Shown here piece by piece: positions 25,594-35,745 of a DNA stretch of 64,000 nucleotides. Positions within the stretch are counted from its first letter, which is position 1. The number at the start of each line of letters is the position of its first letter. Source of the stretch: Streptomyces noursei (GTDB lineage: Bacteria > Actinomycetota > Actinomycetes > Streptomycetales > Streptomycetaceae). Location of the stretch: the NCBI RefSeq assembly GCF_001646665.1, contig NZ_LWBU01000043.1:62001-126000 (forward strand). The letters run 5' to 3'. The notes beneath the pieces were generated by a model that saw nothing but the letters and a program-made list of their open reading frames with translations, did not search any database and was not told the DNA's origin. Position numbers and translations under genes: made by a program.

Positions 25594-26976
25594 ATGTCTG
25601 CGCCGACCACCGCCGCGCCCACGTCCGCTCTTCCGACCGTGGTGATCGGCGCCGGGCCCGTCGGCCTGGCCGCCGCCGCCCACCTCGTCGAGCGCGGCCT
25701 GGAGCCACTGGTCCTGGAGGCCGGCCCGGCCGCCGGCACGGCGGTGCGCGAGTGGGGTCACATCCGGCTGTTCTCCACCTGGGCCGAGCTCGTCGACCCG
25801 GCGGCGGAGAAGCTGCTGGCCCCCACCGGCTGGACCGCCCCCGACGGCGCGACCTACCCCACGGGCGCCGACTGGGCCGAGCGGTACCTCCAGCCCCTCG
25901 CCGGTGTCCTCGGCGAGCGCGTCCGCCTCGGCGCCCGCGTCACCGGCGTCTCCCGCCTCGGCCGCGACCGCATCGTGGACGCCGACCGCGACACCCAGCC
26001 CTTCACCGTGCACGTCACCCACGCCGACGGCACCGAGGAACGGCTCCTGGCACGGGCCGTCATCGACGCCTCCGGCACCTGGTCCGCCCCCAGCCCCATC
26101 GGAGGCGACGGCCTCCCCGCCCGGGGCGAGCGCGCGGCCGCCGACCGCGTCTCCTACCGCGTGCCCGACCTCAAGGACCCCGCCGTCCGTTCCCGTCACG
26201 CCGGGAAGCGCACCGCCGTGATCGGCTCCGGGGCCTCCGCCTTCACCGCCCTCGCCGCGCTCGCCGACCTGGCCACCTCCGAGGACGGCGCCGGCACGCA
26301 CACCACCTGGATCCTCCGCCGGGGCATCGGCGGCTCGACCTTCGGCGGCGGCGAGGCCGACCAGCTCCCCGCCCGCGGCGCCCTGGGCCTCGCGGCCAAG
26401 GCGGCCGTGGACGACGGACACGCGGGCGCCGTCACCGGCTTCCGTACGACCGCCGTCGAGCGCGCCGGGGAACAGCTGGTCCTGGTGGCGGAGGACGGCC
26501 GCCGCCTCGACCCGGTCGACGAGGTCGTCGTCCTGACCGGTCTCCGCCCCGACCTGTCGTTCCTCTCCGAGCTGCGTCTCGGCCTCGACGAGCGGCTCCA
26601 GGCCCCGCTGGAGCTGGCCCCGCTCATCGACCCCAACGTCCACTCCTGCGGAACCGTCTATCCGCACGGCGTCAAGGAGCTGACCCACCCCGAGAAGGAC
26701 GTCTACCTGGTCGGCATGAAGAGCTACGGCCGCGCCCCGACCTTCCTCGCCATGACCGGCTACGAGCAGGTCCGCTCCATCGCCGCCGCCCTCGCCGGCG
26801 ACCAGGAGGCCGCCGAGCGCGTCGAGCTCACCCTCCCCGAGACGGGCGTGTGCGGCGGGGCCGGCCTCTTCGACGAGCCGGAGGCGGCCACCGCGGAGTC
26901 CGGCGGCGGCTGCTGCGCCGCACCGGCCACCCTCACGATCGGCACCGGGGTCCCGGCCGCGTCCGGCGGCTGCTGA
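25594..26976 (+). CDS. Arsenic-associated FAD-dependent monooxygenase/oxidoreductase (ArsO-like)
   Basis: 460-residue flavoprotein with an N-terminal FAD Rossmann motif VVIGAGPVGLAAAAHLVERG and a second nucleotide-binding motif TAVIGSGASAFTALAAL near residue 210, the two-dinucleotide layout of flavin-containing monooxygenases. The last 46 residues hold four cysteines (ETGVCGG, GGGCCAA, terminal SGGC), suggesting metalloid or metal binding. ATG at 25594 follows AAGGGAG. It is divergent from a CVC-type arsR and 6 bases ahead of an MFS gene. The context indicates oxidation or activation of an arsenic compound or its thiol conjugate, followed by export. Flavoprotein class is firm, the reaction is inferred. 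Confidence 0.8.
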   Translation: MSAPTTAAPTSALPTVVIGAGPVGLAAAAHLVERGLEPLVLEAGPAAGTAVREWGHIRLFSTWAELVDPAAEKLLAPTGWTAPDGATYPTGADWAERYLQPLAGVLGERVRLGARVTGVSRLGRDRIVDADRDTQPFTVHVTHADGTEERLLARAVIDASGTWSAPSPIGGDGLPARGERAAADRVSYRVPDLKDPAVRSRHAGKRTAVIGSGASAFTALAALADLATSEDGAGTHTTWILRRGIGGSTFGGGEADQLPARGALGLAAKAAVDDGHAGAVTGFRTTAVERAGEQLVLVAEDGRRLDPVDEVVVLTGLRPDLSFLSELRLGLDERLQAPLELAPLIDPNVHSCGTVYPHGVKELTHPEKDVYLVGMKSYGRAPTFLAMTGYEQVRSIAAALAGDQEAAERVELTLPETGVCGGAGLFDEPEAATAESGGGCCAAPATLTIGTGVPAASGGC

Positions 26977-26982
26977 TCCACC

Positions 26983-28260
26983 GTGGCCCATCCCGACACG
27001 CGCGGGGCCGCGACCGGTACGGGGGACCGGTCGCGGCCCCGCGCCGTCCTGCCGGCCCTGTGCGTCACCCAGATCACCGGCTGGGGCATCGTCTACTGCG
27101 CGTTCCCCGTGCTCCTCTCCCGCATCACCGCCGACACGGGCTGGTCGGCCGGCACGGTGACCGCCGCGTTCTCGACGGCCCTGCTGGTCTCCGCGGCGGC
27201 CGGGATCCCCGTCGGCCGCGTCCTGGACCGGCGCGGGCCGCGCGCCGTCATGACCGGCGGTTCGGTCCTCGCGGTCCTCGCCCTGCTCACCGTCGCCGCC
27301 GCCCCCGGGCCGGTGGTCTTCCTCGCCGGCTGGACGGCGGCCGGTGTCGCCATGGCGGCCACCTTCTACCACCCGGCCTTCGCCGCCGTCACCCGCTGGT
27401 GGGGGCCCGACCGCGTCCGCGCCCTCACCGTCGTCACCCTCGCCGGTGGCCTCGCCTCGACCGTCTTCGCCCCGCTGACCGCCGCGCTCGCCGAGCACCT
27501 GAGCTGGCGGGCGACCTACGCCGTGCTCGCCGCGGTCCTGGCCGTCGTCACCGTCCCCATCCACGCCCTCGCCCTGCGAGCCCCCTGGCCCCCGGCCCCC
27601 ACCCCGGCCCCGGACCCGGGCGGCCGGCCCGGCGCCAGGACCCCGCGCACCGCCCGCAGCCGTCCCTTCCTGCTGCTGGCCGCGGCCCTCACCCTGTCCG
27701 GCTTCGCCATGTACGCGGTCGTCATCGGGCTCGTACCCCTGCTGACCGAACGCGGCGCCGACACCACCACCGCGGCCTGGGCCCTCGGACTCGGCGGCGC
27801 CGGCCAGACCCTCGGCCGCACGCTGTACGCCACACTCGCGCGCCGGACCGGGCCGACCGTCCGGACCGCGCTGCTCATGGCCGCCGGGGGAGTCACCACG
27901 GCGGCGCTCGCCCTCGTCCCCGGGCCGGTCGCCGTACTCGTCCTCCTCGCCGTCCTGGCCGGAGTCGTACGCGGCAACCTCACCCTCCTCCAGGCCACGG
28001 CCGTCAGCGACCGCTGGGGCACCGCGGACTACGGCCGCCTGTCCGCGCTGCTCACCGCACCCGCCACCGTGGCAGCGGCCCTCGCGCCCTGGGCCGGGGC
28101 GGCGCTGGCCGGCGGCCCCCTCGGCGGATACGACGGCCTCTTCGCCGCCCTCGCGGCCTGCTCCGCCGCCGCGGTGCTCCTCGCCCTGGTGTCCGGCCGC
28201 CGGCCACCCCCCGGCGGCGCGCCGCCCACCGGCGGTCCCCGCGCCGTCAGCGGCCACTAG
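26983..28260 (+). CDS. MFS transporter of the second arsenic unit
   Basis: 425-residue major facilitator with about 12 hydrophobic segments; GRVLDRRGPRAVM is the motif A loop between helices 2 and 3, and helix 1 is GWGIVYCAFPVLL. The GTG at 26983 lies 6 bases after the flavoprotein stop, so the pair is one operon. It is not of the ArsB, ACR3 or ArsJ types by visible motifs; the central loop is Pro/Arg-rich. The likely role is exporting the product of the upstream flavoprotein under ArsR control. Confidence 0.82.
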   Translation: MAHPDTRGAATGTGDRSRPRAVLPALCVTQITGWGIVYCAFPVLLSRITADTGWSAGTVTAAFSTALLVSAAAGIPVGRVLDRRGPRAVMTGGSVLAVLALLTVAAAPGPVVFLAGWTAAGVAMAATFYHPAFAAVTRWWGPDRVRALTVVTLAGGLASTVFAPLTAALAEHLSWRATYAVLAAVLAVVTVPIHALALRAPWPPAPTPAPDPGGRPGARTPRTARSRPFLLLAAALTLSGFAMYAVVIGLVPLLTERGADTTTAAWALGLGGAGQTLGRTLYATLARRTGPTVRTALLMAAGGVTTAALALVPGPVAVLVLLAVLAGVVRGNLTLLQATAVSDRWGTADYGRLSALLTAPATVAAALAPWAGAALAGGPLGGYDGLFAALAACSAAAVLLALVSGRRPPPGGAPPTGGPRAVSGH

Positions 28261-28455
28261 TTCGCCCGGTCGTTCAGCCCGACGCTGGCCCGGCCGGGCG
28301 CGAACGCCCGTGCGCCGCCACCGCGCGGGTGCCTCCGTGCGCCTCCTGTCCGGCCGTCGCGCCCCGCTCGCGCCGTCGCGGCCCCGGGAACAGGACCAGG
28401 ACAGTGGGGAACGCCGTGAAACCGACCACCGAGGCATGCCGATGAGGGGGACCAG

Positions 28456-28851
28456 GTGACGTACGCGCGCCAGGAGACCGACCGCCCGGCGGGGACGAGG
28501 GCACGGCGGGCGGTGGCGTTCACGGCCGCGCTCGCCGCGGCCGGCGTGCTGGTGCTGGCGACCGCGCCGCCGGCCGGCGCCGAGGTCAAGTCCACGTGCG
28601 GCAGCTACATCTGCGTGGCCACCGCCCACCAGGGGCGCGACTACGTCCAGGACATCACGGTCACGACCCGCGACGGCCTCCCGGGAACCCTGCGCGCCTT
28701 CGTGGGCGATCACCGGGCGAGCAAGGCAGGCGTGTCGCGGTGGCGGTTCGTCGTGAACCGGGAGATCAGGGCGTACCCGCGACTCGCGGTCTGCGGAGGG
28801 CTCGACCGCGGCGGCAGGGTCATCGAGAACCACTGCGTGATGCTCCCCTGA
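28456..28851 (+). CDS. Small secreted protein, unknown
   Basis: 131-residue protein with a Sec-type signal (RARRAVAFTAALAAAGVLVL...PPAGAEV, cleavage likely after AGA near residue 42). The mature part is about 89 residues with four cysteines (STCGSYICVA, LAVCGG, NHCVM), probably two disulphides. GTG start preceded by GAGGGGGA. No family recognised. Monocistronic and convergent with the gene at 28880. Confidence 0.65.
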   Translation: MTYARQETDRPAGTRARRAVAFTAALAAAGVLVLATAPPAGAEVKSTCGSYICVATAHQGRDYVQDITVTTRDGLPGTLRAFVGDHRASKAGVSRWRFVVNREIRAYPRLAVCGGLDRGGRVIENHCVMLP

Positions 28852-28879
28852 CCGCACGGCCCGGAGCCGGGCGGAGCGG

Positions 28880-29467
28880 TCAGCGCACGCCGCGCAGCTC
28901 CGGAACCCCGGCCACCGCCTCGTACACCGGCTCCCGGTCCTCCCGGGGGACGGGACCCGCGACGGACAGGACGCGGCGGACCCGGCGCAGCAGCGCGTCG
29001 CGGCCCGGCGCGCCCGGCCGCAGACGGCCGGGCAGGGACGCGGCCTCACCGCCCAGGACGCCGTGGAAGCAGGCGGACGCGCAGAAGCCGTCCTCGAACC
29101 AGTGGGCCAGCGAGTCCAGCACGCCGCGCGGCTCCTCGACGGCCTCCAGCCGGGTCCGGTACGCCGTCCACAGGTGCGCCCGCGTCTCCTCGTACGCGTC
29201 GGCCCACGCGGAGAAGGCCGCGGTCACGCCCGGCTCGTCGCACAGGTCCATGAGCCCGAGGACGATCCGTACCACCTCCTCCCCGCCGAGCCGCGGGTCC
29301 TGGACCGCCATGTCCGCCCACAGGTGCGCGGCGGTCCCGGCCGTCAGGGCGCCGCCCGGGAACGCAGGATGCCGCCAGACGCCGTCGGCGCCGCACGTGG
29401 CGCCCTCGGCGAGCAGCCATCGGCGCGCCCGTTCGGCGTCGGCGGACCGGGTGGAGGGGAGGGTCAT
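28880..29467 (-). CDS. Hypothetical protein of 195 residues
   Basis: Soluble, mostly helical protein. It begins TRSADAERARRWLLAEGA and contains WRHPAFPGGAL, LWADMAVQDPRLGGEE and YEETRAHLWTAYRTRLEA. Four cysteines are present, two of them close together (FCASACFHG). The ATG at 29467 follows AAAGGA. Family not recognised. The upstream region contains short GAGGCGCAC repeats (about 29483-29514). Divergent from the Ser/Thr kinase gene across about 295 bases. Confidence 0.6.
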   Translation of the reverse strand: MTLPSTRSADAERARRWLLAEGATCGADGVWRHPAFPGGALTAGTAAHLWADMAVQDPRLGGEEVVRIVLGLMDLCDEPGVTAAFSAWADAYEETRAHLWTAYRTRLEAVEEPRGVLDSLAHWFEDGFCASACFHGVLGGEAASLPGRLRPGAPGRDALLRRVRRVLSVAGPVPREDREPVYEAVAGVPELRGVR

Positions 29468-29762
29468 GCGCGGTCCTTTCACGAGGCGCGAGGCGCACGA
29501 GGCGCACGAGGCGCGAACACGCTAGACGATCGGGACGGCCTCCTCGTCACCGCGTGTGCCGCGGCGCGGGCGGGCCCGTCCGCCCCCGCACCGCGTACGT
29601 CCCGGCGCCGGGTAGCCTGTCCGCCGTCGCGCACGCTCCGGGGCGGTCCGCCGTTCGCACACCGGGTGCGAGCCGCCGCCCGGACGGACGGCTCGTACGG
29701 GAACCGGCCACGGCCCGTCCGTGTCCCAAGGGGTGAGGACCGCGGCAAGGGGGGACGGAAAG

Positions 29763-31391
29763 ATGAAGGCGTGGGTGGTCCCCGGCTACACGGAGACCAG
29801 AGAACTCGGCTCGGGCGCCAGCGGCCGGGTGGTGCTGGCGGTGCACGACGCCACCGGCACTCCGGTCGCGGTGAAGTACCTCAGCGACCGTCTGCGCAGC
29901 GATCCGGCGTTCGTCGGGGGGTTCCGGGCCGAGGCCCGACTGCTCGGCGCCCTGCACACGCCGTACGTCGTCCAGCTGTACGAGTACGTGGAGGCGCCCG
30001 GCGGCGCGGCCATCGTCATGGAGCTGGTGGACGGGATCGCCCTGCGCGCCGTGCTCAAGCAGTCGGGGGACACCGGCCCCGAGGCCGCCCTGGTCGTGCT
30101 CAAGGGCTCACTGCTCGGCCTGGCCGCCGCCCACCGGGCCGGGGTCGTGCACCGCGACTACAAGCCGGAGAACGTCCTCGTCGCGGCCGACGGCTCGTCC
30201 AAGCTGGTCGACTTCGGCATCGCCGCCGACCACGGCGCCACCCCGGGCGTCGCCGGCACGCCCGCCTACATGGCCCCCGAGCAGTGGCAGGGGCAACCCG
30301 CGTCGCCCGCCGCCGACGTGTACGCGGCGACGGCCACGTTCTTCGAGTGCCTGACCGGACGCAAGCCGTTCACCGGGCAGAACCTCGCGGAACTGGCGCT
30401 CCAGCACATCGAGGCCCCCGTCCCCGAGTCCGACGTCCCCGAGCCGGTGCGCCCGCTGATCCGCCGCGGCCTGGCGAAGAGCCCCGAGGAACGCCCGGCG
30501 GACGCCGAGGCGTTCGTGGCCGAACTGGAGGAGCTGGCCCGCGCCGCCTACGGGCCGGACTGGGAGGAGCGCGGACAGCGCAAGCTCGCGGCCCTGGCCG
30601 CCCTGCTGCCACTGCTGTTCCCGTCCGCGGGCGGCTCGGCGGCCTCCACCACCGCGTTCGCCACCACCTCGCTGTGGGCACCCGGCAGGGCCGGCTGGCT
30701 GGGCGCCGGCGCGGCGCTCGCGCTCGGCCTGCTGCTGATCCTCACGCAGGCCGGCGCGCTGGAGCGGACGGGCCGGGCCGTGGCGGGCAGCGTCTCCGCG
30801 ACGACCAGCGCCGTCCCGCTCACCGGCGGGCCGGCCGGGCAGGCGTCGGCCCCGCCCACCGGATCGCCCTTGCCTTCCGCCTCCACGTCGTCGTCCGCCT
30901 CCGGGCCGGCGACGCCCTCGGCGTCGGCGCCGACCGGCACCCCGACGTCCGCCGCGCCCCCGTCCGCGTCCTCCGGCCCCTCGGAGCCCGTCCCGTCGAC
31001 ACCGCCGACCACGCCGCCCACCGACACCGGGCCGACGGCGGCGCCGCCGACCACCGCGCCACCGTCACCGCCGCCGCCCGCGACGAGCGTGAAGGCGGTG
31101 AACGTGACCTCGTTCCGGCAGACCGACTTCACCGCGGCCCAGGTGACGCTCTCCGTCGACGCCTCCGGCCCGGCCACCGTCCTGCTGGAGTGGTTCAGCG
31201 GCGACGCCCGGGGCACGCTCGGCGCGTCCGAGGGCTCCATGACCTTCTCCGCGGCCTCGGCGGCGACCCCCCGGACCCTGACGTTCTCGGGCCAGGGCTG
31301 CTACTGGGGTGTGCGGGCCACGACCACCCCGTCGGCGGACGCCGGCGCCGCGACCCAGCAGATCCTGATCAGGCGGTGCGAGATCCGGTGA
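29763..31391 (+). CDS. Membrane Ser/Thr protein kinase (PknB-like) with extracellular sensor
   Basis: 542-residue Hanks-type kinase. Kinase domain, residues about 8-265: glycine loop LGSGASGRVVLAV, Lys in VAVKYL, catalytic HRDYKPENVL, DFGIA and APEQW. A single transmembrane helix lies near residues 309-333, followed by a long Ser/Thr/Pro linker (about 340-440) and a C-terminal extracellular beta-rich domain with a cysteine pair (GQGCYWG, RRCEIR). It lacks PASTA repeats. The ATG at 29763 follows GGACGGAAAG. Its TGA overlaps the GTG of the next gene, so the kinase and that membrane protein are coupled. Likely a cell-envelope sensor. Confidence 0.92.
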   Translation: MKAWVVPGYTETRELGSGASGRVVLAVHDATGTPVAVKYLSDRLRSDPAFVGGFRAEARLLGALHTPYVVQLYEYVEAPGGAAIVMELVDGIALRAVLKQSGDTGPEAALVVLKGSLLGLAAAHRAGVVHRDYKPENVLVAADGSSKLVDFGIAADHGATPGVAGTPAYMAPEQWQGQPASPAADVYAATATFFECLTGRKPFTGQNLAELALQHIEAPVPESDVPEPVRPLIRRGLAKSPEERPADAEAFVAELEELARAAYGPDWEERGQRKLAALAALLPLLFPSAGGSAASTTAFATTSLWAPGRAGWLGAGAALALGLLLILTQAGALERTGRAVAGSVSATTSAVPLTGGPAGQASAPPTGSPLPSASTSSSASGPATPSASAPTGTPTSAAPPSASSGPSEPVPSTPPTTPPTDTGPTAAPPTTAPPSPPPPATSVKAVNVTSFRQTDFTAAQVTLSVDASGPATVLLEWFSGDARGTLGASEGSMTFSAASAATPRTLTFSGQGCYWGVRATTTPSADAGAATQQILIRRCEIR

Positions 31392-31972
31392 ACGACGACG
31401 AGTACAGCGCCACCGTCCTCGGCAGCGCCTGGATCAGCGGGCCGCCGTCACCGCAGACCTATGTCGCACCCGACCGGGCCGACGGCTCGGTGCTGCGCTT
31501 CGGCCCCGGGGTCACCGCGGCCGCCGTGGCACCGTTCCCGGTGGAGGTGCCGCCCGCGACCGCGCGGCCCCGCCGGGCCGGTCTGCGCCGGTACGCCCTC
31601 GCGGCCGCCGTCCTGGCCGCCGTCCTCGTCTACCTGCTCTGGCAGCGCCAGGGTCCGGGCGTCGAGGTGCGGGAGGTGGCGGTCAGCACCGATCCGGCCG
31701 GACCGGCCTGCGGCGGGGCGGCCGACGTGGTGGCCGTCGTCCGGACGAACGGCCGCCCGGGCACCCTGGTCTACCGGTGGGTGCGCAGCGACGGCACCCG
31801 TTCCGACCGGCTGACCGAGCGGATGCCGCAGGGCAGGCGGGAGGCCACGCTCCACCTGCTGTGGACCTTCCAGGGACCGGGGCACTACCCGGCCGAGGCC
31901 CGGCTCGAGATCCTGGAACCCGCCCGGCACACCGCGGCCGTGCGCTTCACCTACGACTGCGCCGCGCCGTAG
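31388..31972 (+). CDS. Single-pass membrane protein coupled to the kinase
   Basis: 194-residue protein: cytoplasmic N-terminus of about 70 residues (NDDEYSATVLGSAWISG), one hydrophobic helix (RYALAAAVLAAVLVYLLW, near residues 68-85) and an extracellular domain of about 105 residues with two cysteines (GPACGGA, TYDCAAP) and an Ig-like strand pattern. The GTG at 31388 overlaps the kinase stop (GTGA). Topology and extracellular fold mirror the kinase's own sensor domain, so it may be a kinase substrate or co-receptor. No named family recognised. Confidence 0.72.
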   Translation: MNDDEYSATVLGSAWISGPPSPQTYVAPDRADGSVLRFGPGVTAAAVAPFPVEVPPATARPRRAGLRRYALAAAVLAAVLVYLLWQRQGPGVEVREVAVSTDPAGPACGGAADVVAVVRTNGRPGTLVYRWVRSDGTRSDRLTERMPQGRREATLHLLWTFQGPGHYPAEARLEILEPARHTAAVRFTYDCAAP

Positions 31973-32007
31973 CGGGCGGCGGGGCGACCGGCACCGGAAC
32001 CGCCCCG

Positions 32008-32083
32008 CCACCGGAACGCCCGGCCGCGGAACCGCCCGCCCACCGGATCGCCCGGTCGCGGAACCGCCCGCCACCGGATCGCC
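32008..32083. repeat. Tandem repeat of about 31 bp, 2.4 copies
   Basis: Units start CCACCGGA at 32008, 32040 and 32071 and share GCCCGG(C/T)CGCGGAACCGCCCG. They fill the gap between the convergent kinase-partner gene and ppk2 and stop exactly at the ppk2 stop codon. Confidence 0.7.
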
Positions 32084-33139
32084 TCAGCCCGCCCCCGGAC
32101 CCCCTGCCCCTGGATCTCCGCCGGCCCCGAGGCCGCCGGCACCCGGACCGGTCCCCTGGCCGGGCGGCGGTTCCGGGTGCTGTCCCGGCCGGGCGGGCGG
32201 GCCCGCCAGCGGAGTGGGCGAGAGGTCGGCCGGCTCCTCACCGGGCTCCAGCAGGGTGTCGGCGGCGCCCACGATCAGCGGATCGGGCTCGCCGACGGCC
32301 GCCTGGTCCTTCCGGTCGTAGTCGATCCGCCAGAGGAGGCTGCGCATCGCCTCCAGCCGGCCGCGCCGCTTGTCGTTGCTCTTGACCACCGTCCACGGCG
32401 CGTGCTCCGTGTCGGTCGCGCGGAACATCGTCACCTTGGCGGTGGTGTACGCGTCCCACAGGTCGAGGGACGCCACGTCGGTGGGGGACAGCTTCCACTG
32501 GCGTACGGGATCGACCTGACGGATCGCGAAACGGGTGCGCTGCTCGGCGCGCGACACCGAGAACCAGAACTTCACCAGCAGGATCCCGTCCTGCACGAGC
32601 ATCGTCTCGAAGAGCGGGCACTGGCGCAGGAACTCGTCGTACTGCTCGTCGGTGCAGAAGCCCATGACCTTCTCCACGCCGGCCCGGTTGTACCAGGAGC
32701 GGTCGAAGAAGACGATCTCGCCGGCCGCCGGCAGGTGGGCGACGTACCGCTGGAAGTACCACTGACCGGACTCCCGCTCGGTCGGCTTGTCCAGGGCGAC
32801 GATCCGCGCGCCACGCGGGTTGAGCCGTTCGGTGAACCGCTGGATCGTGCCGCCCTTGCCGGCCGCGTCCCGGCCCTCGCAGATCACCACCAGGCGTGCT
32901 CCGGTGTCCTTCACCCAGCGCTGCAGCTTCAGCAGTTCGATCTGCAGGATGCGCTTGGTCCGCTCGTACTCCGCCCGCCGGATCTTGCGGTCGTACGGGT
33001 AGTTCTCCTGCCACGTCCGGATCGGCGCGCCGGCCGAGTCCAGCAGCACCGGCTGCTCCGGCCGGCTGTCGTCCACACTCAGGCCCGCCAGGAGATCTTC
33101 CGCCTGCGGCTGCTCGGGGTCCTTGTCCACGTCCTCCAT
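32084..33139 (-). CDS. ppk2: Polyphosphate kinase 2
   Basis: 351-residue PPK2-family enzyme, moving phosphate between polyphosphate and nucleoside phosphates. Walker A is [11 protein letters not shown] (near residue 88), Walker B/lid [18 protein letters not shown], and [13 protein letters not shown] and [15 protein letters not shown] follow as in characterised members. The last 55 residues are a Gly/Pro-rich tail absent from most relatives. ATG at 33139 chosen; the frame is open further upstream. Subclass (ADP or AMP acceptor) cannot be told with certainty. Divergent from gluA. Confidence 0.93.
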   Translation of the reverse strand: MEDVDKDPEQPQAEDLLAGLSVDDSRPEQPVLLDSAGAPIRTWQENYPYDRKIRRAEYERTKRILQIELLKLQRWVKDTGARLVVICEGRDAAGKGGTIQRFTERLNPRGARIVALDKPTERESGQWYFQRYVAHLPAAGEIVFFDRSWYNRAGVEKVMGFCTDEQYDEFLRQCPLFETMLVQDGILLVKFWFSVSRAEQRTRFAIRQVDPVRQWKLSPTDVASLDLWDAYTTAKVTMFRATDTEHAPWTVVKSNDKRRGRLEAMRSLLWRIDYDRKDQAAVGEPDPLIVGAADTLLEPGEEPADLSPTPLAGPPARPGQHPEPPPGQGTGPGAGGLGAGGDPGAGGPGAG

Positions 33140-33385
33140 GTCCCACCAGTACCCGGACCGGCCAGGATCACCGCGTCCGGCACCACCCGGCACCGTCCGG
33201 CCCGTCCCGCACCGTCCGGCACTGCCCGGTCCCCTCCGGCCCCGCCCCCGGCGCCTTCCGCACCCTCACGGACCACCGCACCCGTCGCCGGTCCCTTCCC
33301 TTCCCGGCGTGCAGCCGGGCACGGGAGGGCGGAGCATGAACGTGAGTACAGTGACAAGCGGGGAACGGCGACCCAGGAGGGTGCC

Positions 33386-34180
<795 letters not shown>

Positions 34181-34226
34181 GCCGCCCCCACCCGTGGCGC
34201 GTACTCCACCTCCAAAGGTGATCACC

Positions 34227-35069
34227 ATGAACCCGCACCAGCTCAGCAAGGCCACCGTGGCCGTGGCCGCCGCGCTCGCCCTCTCCTTCTCCGTCGCCGC
34301 CTGCGGGGACGACGGGGACGGCGGATCGGGCGGGAACGGCGACAAGATCAACGTAGGCATCAAGTTCGACCAGCCCGGTGTCGGGCTGAAGACCCCGGAC
34401 GGGTCGTACACCGGCTTCGACGTCGACGTGGCGACCTACGTCGCCCAGCAGCTCGGCTACGAACCCGGCGACATCGTCTGGAAGGAGGCGAAGAGCGCCG
34501 ACCGCGAGACGATGCTCCAGCGGGGCGACGTCGACTTCATCGCGGCCTCGTACTCGATCAACGACGAGCGGGCGAAGAAGGTCGACTTCGCCGGTCCGTA
34601 CCTGCTGGCCCACCAGGACGTCCTCGTCCGCGCGGACGACAACTCCATCACGAAGCCCTCCGACCTGAACAACAAGAAGCTCTGCTCGGTCACCGGCTCC
34701 ACGTCCGCGCAGAACGTCAAGACGAAGCTCGCCCCCGACGCCCAGCTCCAGGAGTACGGCGGGTACTCGGAGTGCCTGACCGGTCTGGAGAACGGCGTGA
34801 TCGACGCCGTGACCACGGACGACTCGATCCTCGCCGGCTACGCCGCGCAGGAGCAGTTCCGCGGCAAGTTCAAGCTCGGCGGCTTCAAGATGAGCAACGA
34901 GAACTACGGCATCGGTGTCCAGAAGGGCAGCGAGCTGAAGGAGAGGATCAACGACGCGCTGGAGAAGATGGTCGCGGACGGCGCCTGGGACACGGCCGTG
35001 AAGGAGAACTTCGGCCCGGCCGGGTACAAGAACGAGCCCGCGCCGCAGATCGGCAACATCGTCAAGTGA
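34227..35069 (+). CDS. gluB: Glutamate-binding lipoprotein
   Basis: 280-residue solute-binding protein (SBP_bac_3). Lipoprotein signal with lipobox SVAAC near residue 20. Mature protein INVGIKFDQPGVGLKTPDG, TGFDVDVATYVA, MLQRGDVDFIAASYSI and DAVTTDDSILAGYA match glutamate binders of Corynebacterium/Streptomyces. ATG at 34227 (AAAGGTGATC upstream). Second gene of the uptake operon, 46 bases after gluA. Confidence 0.94.
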   Translation: MNPHQLSKATVAVAAALALSFSVAACGDDGDGGSGGNGDKINVGIKFDQPGVGLKTPDGSYTGFDVDVATYVAQQLGYEPGDIVWKEAKSADRETMLQRGDVDFIAASYSINDERAKKVDFAGPYLLAHQDVLVRADDNSITKPSDLNNKKLCSVTGSTSAQNVKTKLAPDAQLQEYGGYSECLTGLENGVIDAVTTDDSILAGYAAQEQFRGKFKLGGFKMSNENYGIGVQKGSELKERINDALEKMVADGAWDTAVKENFGPAGYKNEPAPQIGNIVK

Positions 35070-35079
35070 GGGAGCCGAC

Positions 35080-35745
35080 GTGTTCGACTTCCTCGAGGGG
35101 TACAACCTGCTCGGAGCCTTCTGGGTGACGGTGCAGCTCACCGTCTACTCCGCGATCGGCTCCCTGATCTGGGGGACGATGCTGGCCGCCATGCGCGTCA
35201 GCCCCGTCCCCCTCATGCGGGGCTTCGGCACCGCCTACGTCAACATCGTCCGGAACATCCCGCTCACGGTGATCATCGTCTTCACCTCGCTGGGCCTGTT
35301 CCAGACGCTCAGCATCAGCCTCGGCGCCAAGGACTTCACCACCATCAACTTCCGGCTCGCCGTGCTCGGGCTGATCACCTACACCTCGGCGTTCGTCTGC
35401 GAGGCGCTGCGGTCCGGCATCAACACCGTCTCGGCCGGCCAGGTCGAGGCGGCCCGTGCCATCGGGCTGAGCTTCCCGCAGGTGCTGCGGCTGATCGTGC
35501 TGCCCCAGGCCTTCCGGTCGGTCGTGGCACCGCTGGCCAACGTCCTCATCGCCCTCACCAAGAACACCACCGTCGCCGCCACCATCGGCGTCGCCGAGGC
35601 CGCCCTGCTGATGCGGGAGATGATCGAGAACGAGGCGCAGCTGATCCTCATCTCCATGACCTTCGCCTTCGGCTTCATCTGCCTCACCCTCCCGACCGGC
35701 CTCTTCCTCGGGTGGGTCAGCAAGAAGGTGGCGGTGAAGCGATGA
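35080..35745 (+). CDS. gluC: Glutamate ABC transporter permease
   Basis: 221-residue membrane permease (HisM/GlnP type) with about 5 helices. The EAA loop is VEAARAIGLSFPQVLRLIVLP, where the ATPase docks. GTG at 35080 with GAGGGAG upstream, 10 bases after gluB. The stop overlaps the ATG of gluD (ATGA). Confidence 0.94.
   Translation: MFDFLEGYNLLGAFWVTVQLTVYSAIGSLIWGTMLAAMRVSPVPLMRGFGTAYVNIVRNIPLTVIIVFTSLGLFQTLSISLGAKDFTTINFRLAVLGLITYTSAFVCEALRSGINTVSAGQVEAARAIGLSFPQVLRLIVLPQAFRSVVAPLANVLIALTKNTTVAATIGVAEAALLMREMIENEAQLILISMTFAFGFICLTLPTGLFLGWVSKKVAVKR

Noticed and set aside
25390..29049. 1219-codon minus-strand open frame across the arsenic region
   Set aside because: It lies antisense to the flavoprotein and MFS genes, which have clear motifs, and its composition (Gly/Arg/Ala/Glu) is that of a GC-rich shadow.
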